From Brachynemurus nebulosus (lineage: Eukaryota > Arthropoda > Insecta > Neuroptera > Myrmeleontidae), in the NCBI GenBank assembly GCA_035578155.1, contig JAPWDM010000046.1:333501-397500 (forward strand): a stretch of DNA of 64,000 nt, in the 5' to 3' direction. The number at the start of each line of letters is the position of its first letter. Within the stretch, counting starts at the first letter, position 1. The notes under the pieces are model-generated. The model ran no database searches. It was not told where the DNA came from and saw only the letters and a list, made by a program, of their open reading frames with translations. Of this stretch, positions 59,657-64,000 are shown one piece after another. Both the position numbers and the translations under genes were made by a program.

Positions 59657-61303
59657 ATGGCAGAAACTAATATTTTAACTTCGGGCGAGTCCGGGCCCAA
59701 CAAACCGGACGCGAACCCTGCTCCACCGACAACATCTGGTGGGAGCAACGGTAGCGGGGTTGCAGCCGCTACCTCATCAAGCGTGACCGCGCCACCAGCC
59801 GGTGGTCCAGTCACTAAGTCTTCGGGGGGTAACCCTCCTCCCAGCAAGAAATCAAAAGGGAAAAATCGTGGGCGTCTGGTTGATCTAGACACCCCAAGAA
59901 TGTCAGATAGTTTTATCAAGTTTTTAGTTTTGAAGCCAGTAGAAGGTGACTTCAGCAAAATAAGTCCCTTCCTCCTGGCTAAACTTGTAAATACAGAAAT
60001 TGGACACGTGAAGGATGCCAAACTGTCGAGCAAAGGGTTGCTCGTGGAGGCATTCTCAGCGACACAGTCTGCAAAAATTCAAAACATGAAAAGCCTAGGG
60101 CAGTACGCGGTGGAAGTGACACCACATCGTATATTAAATTACTCCAGAGGTGTCATAATGCATCCGTCGCTCGCGTACTGCTCACTTGACGAGATAGTGT
60201 CGGAGATGTCTCCTCAGGGGGTTATAGAGGCCAGAAGACTTAAGTACAATAGGGGGAACAAACATCCAGAGTCCCCCTTAATTCTACTTACATTCAATAA
60301 GACAAGTCTTCCGAAACAAGTAATCATAGGCCTGTTCAACAAAGTGGACGTTCGTCCGTACACCCCAGCGCCAATGCGCTGCTACAGGTGTCAAAAGTAC
60401 GGACACGTTTTACAACGTTGTAACGTTGAGCAGCAGATCTGCGTGTGCGGTAAGCCACTGCACGAAGGACGACCGTGTGGCGAACCGATAAAATGCGTGA
60501 ACTGTGGGGGCAATCATTCCACCAAGTCAAGGAATTGCCCCAAGTTCAAAGAAGAATCAGCCATCCAGGAGCTGAGAGCCATGGAACGACTCACTTACCC
60601 AGAGGCACGTCGAAAACTTTTGGGTAACTTGCCTCATCGTTCCGCTCTGGATGGCTATGCACGCGCTACTGCGGCCCCCGCCCCTTCAGCGGCTAATAAT
60701 GAAATTAAAGAAATTAAAGAAGCTATGAAATCTATGCAAATTACAATGCAGAGAATGCAAGAAAGTATAATGCACTCTGTGGGTGTAACTAGCTCTACAC
60801 CACAAAAAGCCTCTGCTGTGCCAGCCACGGTCCTTGAGGCCAAGAGGGTGTTAACAACCACCCCTCAGGGACCAGTAATAAAAACTGTGACGTCTTCCGC
60901 AGCGAAGAAATCATCACCGAAAAAGTCACCGCCAAGAAGACGTCGCAGTGAGGGGGAAAAGGAGGTGGTCCCACAACGGTCCCCGAAAAAGGGACCAACC
61001 ACCTCAACATCGGAGGCAGAGTCAATGCTACCTCCACAAACGACGGCGCCACTGCCTCAGCGACAACAGGCGCCGTCTCGACCGGGCACACCGACTCACC
61101 CGGTCACCCCCCTCCCGAGTCGCTCCACAACAACACAAGTGAGCGATTCGGACATGTCGATCGCGTCGGTACGGACGGGCGTTAAACGCCCTACGACCGA
61201 CGCATACACAAACACCTCGGCAACCGACTCGGATCAATCCGATGCAGAGGTGCGCTCGACAAAGAAAAAGAAAGGCTGGCCCAAGGGGAAACCTAGGAAG
61301 TAG
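59657..61303 (+). CDS. I-clade ORF1: RNA-binding gag-like protein
   Basis: A 548-codon open frame from the ATG of MAETNILTSGESG. The upstream in-frame ATG at 59525 lies in the GC-rich 5' region and is less likely. Order: a low-complexity S/G/P/T and lysine-rich N-terminus (SKKSKGKNRGR); an RRM-like region around LVLKPVEGDFSKISPFLL and VEVTPHRILNYSRG; then from about residue 242 three Cys/His knuckles (CYRCQKYGHVLQRC, CVCGKPLHEGRPC, CVNCGGNHSTKSRNC). A short helical EIKEIKEAMKSMQITMQRM follows, and a basic S/P-rich tail ends KKKKGWPKGKPRK. Such proteins coat LINE RNA and form the particle with ORF2. The frame is intact although the element has lost RT, so it could be expressed in trans. Confidence 0.85.
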   Translation: MAETNILTSGESGPNKPDANPAPPTTSGGSNGSGVAAATSSSVTAPPAGGPVTKSSGGNPPPSKKSKGKNRGRLVDLDTPRMSDSFIKFLVLKPVEGDFSKISPFLLAKLVNTEIGHVKDAKLSSKGLLVEAFSATQSAKIQNMKSLGQYAVEVTPHRILNYSRGVIMHPSLAYCSLDEIVSEMSPQGVIEARRLKYNRGNKHPESPLILLTFNKTSLPKQVIIGLFNKVDVRPYTPAPMRCYRCQKYGHVLQRCNVEQQICVCGKPLHEGRPCGEPIKCVNCGGNHSTKSRNCPKFKEESAIQELRAMERLTYPEARRKLLGNLPHRSALDGYARATAAPAPSAANNEIKEIKEAMKSMQITMQRMQESIMHSVGVTSSTPQKASAVPATVLEAKRVLTTTPQGPVIKTVTSSAAKKSSPKKSPPRRRRSEGEKEVVPQRSPKKGPTTSTSEAESMLPPQTTAPLPQRQQAPSRPGTPTHPVTPLPSRSTTTQVSDSDMSIASVRTGVKRPTTDAYTNTSATDSDQSDAEVRSTKKKKGWPKGKPRK

Positions 61304-61338
61304 CCACACTTCCTAGAGCAACCCAAGTAGTAACAAAA

Positions 61339-61794
61339 ATGGCTTTTATACAATGGAATTGTAATGGTGTAAAACATCATTACTGTGAATTGCAGATGCT
61401 TCTGGCTGAGCACACGCCTATGTGCGTGTGCTTACAAGAAACACACTTAAAGCCGGCGGAACAATTTTCAATAAAAAATTATCACATCCGCCGGCACGAT
61501 GTACAGCCAGACATCCGGGCGAGGGGGGGTGTTGCCATCCTAATAAAAGATGGCGTCCCGTTCCGGGACCTCCCATTAAACACCCCCCTACAAGCAGTTG
61601 CAATACAATTTTTGAAACCGCCACAATTCACAGTCTGCTCGGTCTACCTACCAGACTTCGACTGGAATGTCGAATCCCTGACCGAGCTTACATTACAGTT
61701 ACCACGTCCAGTTTTGTTACTAGGAGATTTTAATGCTCACAGCCCCATGTGGAGCTGTAGCACAAGAGACGCCCCTCTTGCTTATAATGCTTGA
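61339..61794 (+). pseudogene. I-clade ORF2, APE endonuclease N-terminus only
   Basis: Starts 35 bases after ORF1 at MAFIQWNCNGVKHHY. Contains the APE-type motifs QWNCNG, LQETHL, RGGVAILIK and LLGDFNAHSPMW, i.e. roughly the first two-thirds of the nicking nuclease. The frame then crosses the deletion point near 61790 and stops at once (TGA). The conserved SDH end of the nuclease and all downstream enzymes are absent. Copy B keeps the complementary SDHIPIIL end. Confidence 0.85.
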
Positions 61795-62633
61795 ATTTCT
61801 CCGAAATTCGCATCTTCTTCAGAGACTTTAGGGGCATACCATCTCAGATTTTACAAGTCGTCTCGTTTTATCTCCCCCGATATTTTAAACTTTACAGCTC
61901 CGTTTTAATCCTTATGTGTAAAATGATATTGTGTTTGTCTTATTTATTAACAATACCCTGTTCCAGCTGGTCTGGTAGGGTACTTTTAGTCTTTCGTTAT
62001 GCCACTAAGGGCCTTTTACACCCTTAGTGGTACTGTTATTATTTATACATGTTTTTTGTTGTTGTTATTTCTTTTTAGCGATGTACTACCGAGGGCCTTT
62101 TACACCCGAGGTGGTACATCATTTGTTTTCCTTTTCTGTGATATTTTGTTATGCCGCTGTAGGCCTGTTGTTATGGCTCTACAGCGGTATTGTTTTAACC
62201 CCTTATTGCGTCACTGGTGGGCCTGTGGCTCCCCAGTGACGTAATAAGTATTATCTGTGATCTTTTATTGTGATAATTGCTGTGATATTTGTGTGTTTCT
62301 AGTCAGGTTCCTCCACCCCGAGGCCCTTTACGCCTCGAGGGGAGTCGCAGCGATGGTTTTTCAGGCCTTGGTGACCGGACGCTCTGTCTAGTACTTATCG
62401 TATCGCCACCAAGGACTGTCCCCTCTTTTTTAGCCCTGGGATGGCAGGGCTCGTCGCTGGATTTTTATTTGTGTATGTTTGTCCTTTGTCTACTGCATTT
62501 ATGTGTTCCTGTCTATTATATGTATGTTTTTATTTTTACCGTGTGTGGCGGCGCATGCCCTCCGACGGCGATGCCGCCGAGTGCTGCTGACCGCGCCATC
62601 CACCGGCAGCAGTACCCCAATTTTAATCAAAAA

Positions 62634-62640
<7 letters not shown>
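61793..62640 (+). other. 3' UTR of I-clade copy H
   Basis: Same sequence as the 3' UTRs of copies B, C and E, here on the plus strand. It contains four short hairpin-like direct/inverted blocks (for example GCCACTAAGGGCC...CCCTTAGTGG, CCGAGGGCC...CCGAGGTGG, GTAGGCCTG...CTACAGC), then CCACCGGCAGCAGTACCCCA before the A/TAA tail. The regular series of hairpins may be the recognition structure for the element's RT. Confidence 0.7.
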
Positions 62641-62669
<29 letters not shown>

Positions 62670-62690
62670 TAATAATAAATGTTTATTTGT
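62632..62690. repeat. (TAA)n junction between two tail-to-tail LINEs
   Basis: The tail of copy H runs into the TAATAATAAATG tail (inverse) of the next minus-strand LINE. Confidence 0.85.
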
Positions 62691-64000
62691 ATTTGACTTT
62701 TTAGAAAAAGTTTACAAAAGTGTCATAACAAAGAAGAATATAACATAATAAAGAACATACATATCTAAGTATTATATATATCAAAAGATTATTAATAATA
62801 TCTTTCCATCTGATTATCAGATTAATTCATTAATATCATATGGTGTACAATTTATTAAATATTCTTTTAACATTTTTTTGAACTTAACTATTTATATTTT
62901 GTAGTTCATTTGGTAATTTAAACATTATTTTACAACCAGTGTATACCGGAGTTCTTTCATAGAAACTTGTTCTGTGTGTAAAATTGTACAGCATATTCAA
63001 TCTTGTATAATGGATTTTATCCGTTTGACAAGTAAAAAATTATTTTTGTTTCATATATACAACTAATTCTAAAGTATAAATTCCCCAGTGGGTTAATATT
63101 TTGTTGTTTTTGAATAATCTTTTACAGGAACTTCTGCTATTTACTTTAAATATGGTCCTTATTATTTTCTTTTGTAGAATAAAGATTCTATTTGCTTCAT
63201 AGCTTCTTCCCCACATAAGTATTCCATACTTAATAGTGGAGTAGACATGGGCGTAGTAAAACGTTATTAATTGTTCCTTGTCTAAATACTGTCTTAAAAT
63301 TCGAATTTGGAAACAAATTTTATTTAATTTTTTACAGACATTATTTATCTGTTCATTAAATTTTAAGTTACAATCTATCATAACACCTAAGAATTTTGTT
63401 TCTGTCACTGACAAAATATTTTTAGTAATATTAGTTTCTAGAGAAATTATAGTATGGTCCGGACGCAGTTTAAAACAAATTAAATTCGTTTTTTCTAGAT
63501 TTATAATTAATTGATTCTTATAACACCAGGATTGAAATGTTTGTAATGTCTGACTCGCCAATAAATTAACTTCATCAGAATTACTTGCACTAATTAGGAA
63601 TGTAACATCATCGGCATACATTATTACTTTTCCTACCGTAACATTTTCTAATAAATCGTTTGCATAACAGTTAAACAGCAGTGGTCCAAGTGTGCTGCCT
63701 TGTGGTACACCTATACTGATACCCTTACACTTCGAATTATGGCCATTTATTTCAACATAAAATTCCCTATTAGTTAGGTACGATCTAATAAGATCCTTAG
63801 CAGTACCTCTAATTCCATGTTTTTCAAGTTTTTTGAGTAGAAACTCATGATTCACTGTGTCAAAAGCTGAGCTAAGGTCAAAAAACAGTCCAATAACATT
63901 TTCACCGTTATCCAAAGAAAAACCATGTTGGGCTGGATACAATATTCGATTTGTCTCCAAAAAATTATTAATTCTTATGTATATTATTTTTTCCAATATT
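62670..64000 (-). mobile_element. CR1/Jockey-superfamily LINE, running off the window
   Basis: 3' tail of TTATTATTATT type at the left (minus strand), ~350 bp of 3' UTR, then ORF2 continuing past the window end. Exact clade not assigned. Confidence 0.7.
63040..63996 (-). CDS. LINE reverse transcriptase, partial
   Basis: 318 open codons, continuing beyond the window at the N-terminal side. Motifs: LYPAQHGFS, FFDLSSAFDTVNHEFLLKKL, GISIGVPQGSTLGPLLFNCY and catalytic MYADD, then INLEKTNLICFK and TKFLGVMIDCNLKF. It ends TLELVVYMKQK, short of a further C-terminal domain. GFSLDNGENVIGLFFDLSSAFD looks as though ~30 residues are missing between GFS and the palm, since LINE RTs usually have a K-S/G-T-x-x-A helix there; an in-frame deletion is likely. 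All visible catalytic residues are present. Confidence 0.8.
   Translation of the reverse strand: MEKIIYIRINNFLETNRILYPAQHGFSLDNGENVIGLFFDLSSAFDTVNHEFLLKKLEKHGIRGTAKDLIRSYLTNREFYVEINGHNSKCKGISIGVPQGSTLGPLLFNCYANDLLENVTVGKVIMYADDVTFLISASNSDEVNLLASQTLQTFQSWCYKNQLIINLEKTNLICFKLRPDHTIISLETNITKNILSVTETKFLGVMIDCNLKFNEQINNVCKKLNKICFQIRILRQYLDKEQLITFYYAHVYSTIKYGILMWGRSYEANRIFILQKKIIRTIFKVNSRSSCKRLFKNNKILTHWGIYTLELVVYMKQK

Larger units (their letters stand above)
58957..62680 (+). mobile_element. I-clade LINE copy H, internally deleted but with intact ends
   Basis: Starts GGTGGTGAGGACACC immediately after a (TAA)n tract and ends in poly-A plus (TAA)n. It has a ~700-bp 5' region, ORF1, the start of ORF2 and then the full 3' UTR of copies B, C and E. 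The RT and RNase H region is missing: endonuclease sequence joins, near 61790, to the last dozen codons of ORF2 (EFLRNS...LLQRL, out of frame). This is the only copy with a 5' end in the window. Confidence 0.85.

Noticed and set aside
59602..60033. Minus-strand open frame opposite ORF1
   Set aside because: Shadow of the GC-rich ORF1 coding frame, with no motif of its own.

Overview
This is a eukaryotic, AT-rich window made almost entirely of transposable elements (TEs). The set of families (R1-, Jockey-, I- and Dong/R4-type LINEs, mariner, hAT, Maverick/Polinton) together with abundant (TA)n and (TAA)n microsatellites suggests an arthropod, most likely an insect. The sequence alone does not fix the order. 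I found no convincing host protein gene, tRNA, rRNA or CRISPR array. Most coding regions are broken retroelement or transposase genes, and boundaries were set by eye from terminal repeats and target-site duplications (TSDs).

Layout. 0-12.7 kb: R1-like and other LINE fragments. One LINE is split by a 10.1-kb non-coding element with ~300-410 bp inverted ends (1206-11341) and interrupted again by a hAT-type MITE (11506-12057). 12.7-20.7 kb: an 8-kb foldback element with 1.7-kb inverted arms, enclosing a Jockey pseudogene, a palindromic element and a hAT transposase remnant. 20.7-25.3 kb: minisatellites, a 1.4-kb element with long inverted ends and a 9-bp TSD, and a pogo/mariner-type MITE.

25.6-39.55 kb: a head-to-tail train of about ten retroelement copies, all on the minus strand. 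They are I-clade LINEs with (TAA)n tails, a Dong/R4-type LINE with a restriction-like endonuclease, and 3' ends of a third family. The 5' end of each copy abuts the (TAA)n tail of the next. An internally deleted member of the same I-clade family, with an open ORF1, lies on the plus strand at 59-62.7 kb and also starts at a (TAA)n tract.

43.6-46.7 kb: a LINE pseudogene cleanly split by a hAT-type element with a perfect 8-bp TSD. 47.6-52.06 kb: the most interesting unit, a 4.44-kb element with ~0.6-kb inverted repeats, AGT...ACT termini and a perfect 6-bp TSD (AATGTC), the signature of Maverick/Polinton elements. It carries a decayed capsid-like gene, an open 170-codon gene and a 1-kb CACCAAA array that reverses strand. 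52.1-55.3 kb: a gutted mariner and a 1.57-kb palindromic element. 56.9-58.9 kb: a minus-strand LINE pseudogene. 62.7-64 kb: a further minus-strand LINE running off the window.

A recurring theme is palindromic, non-coding 1.5-1.6 kb elements with CAAG...CTTG ends and 3-bp TNA target duplications. Two complete and two partial copies are present, and I could not assign them to a superfamily. The genes here act in TE mobility rather than host pathways, and the nesting gives a relative order of insertions.
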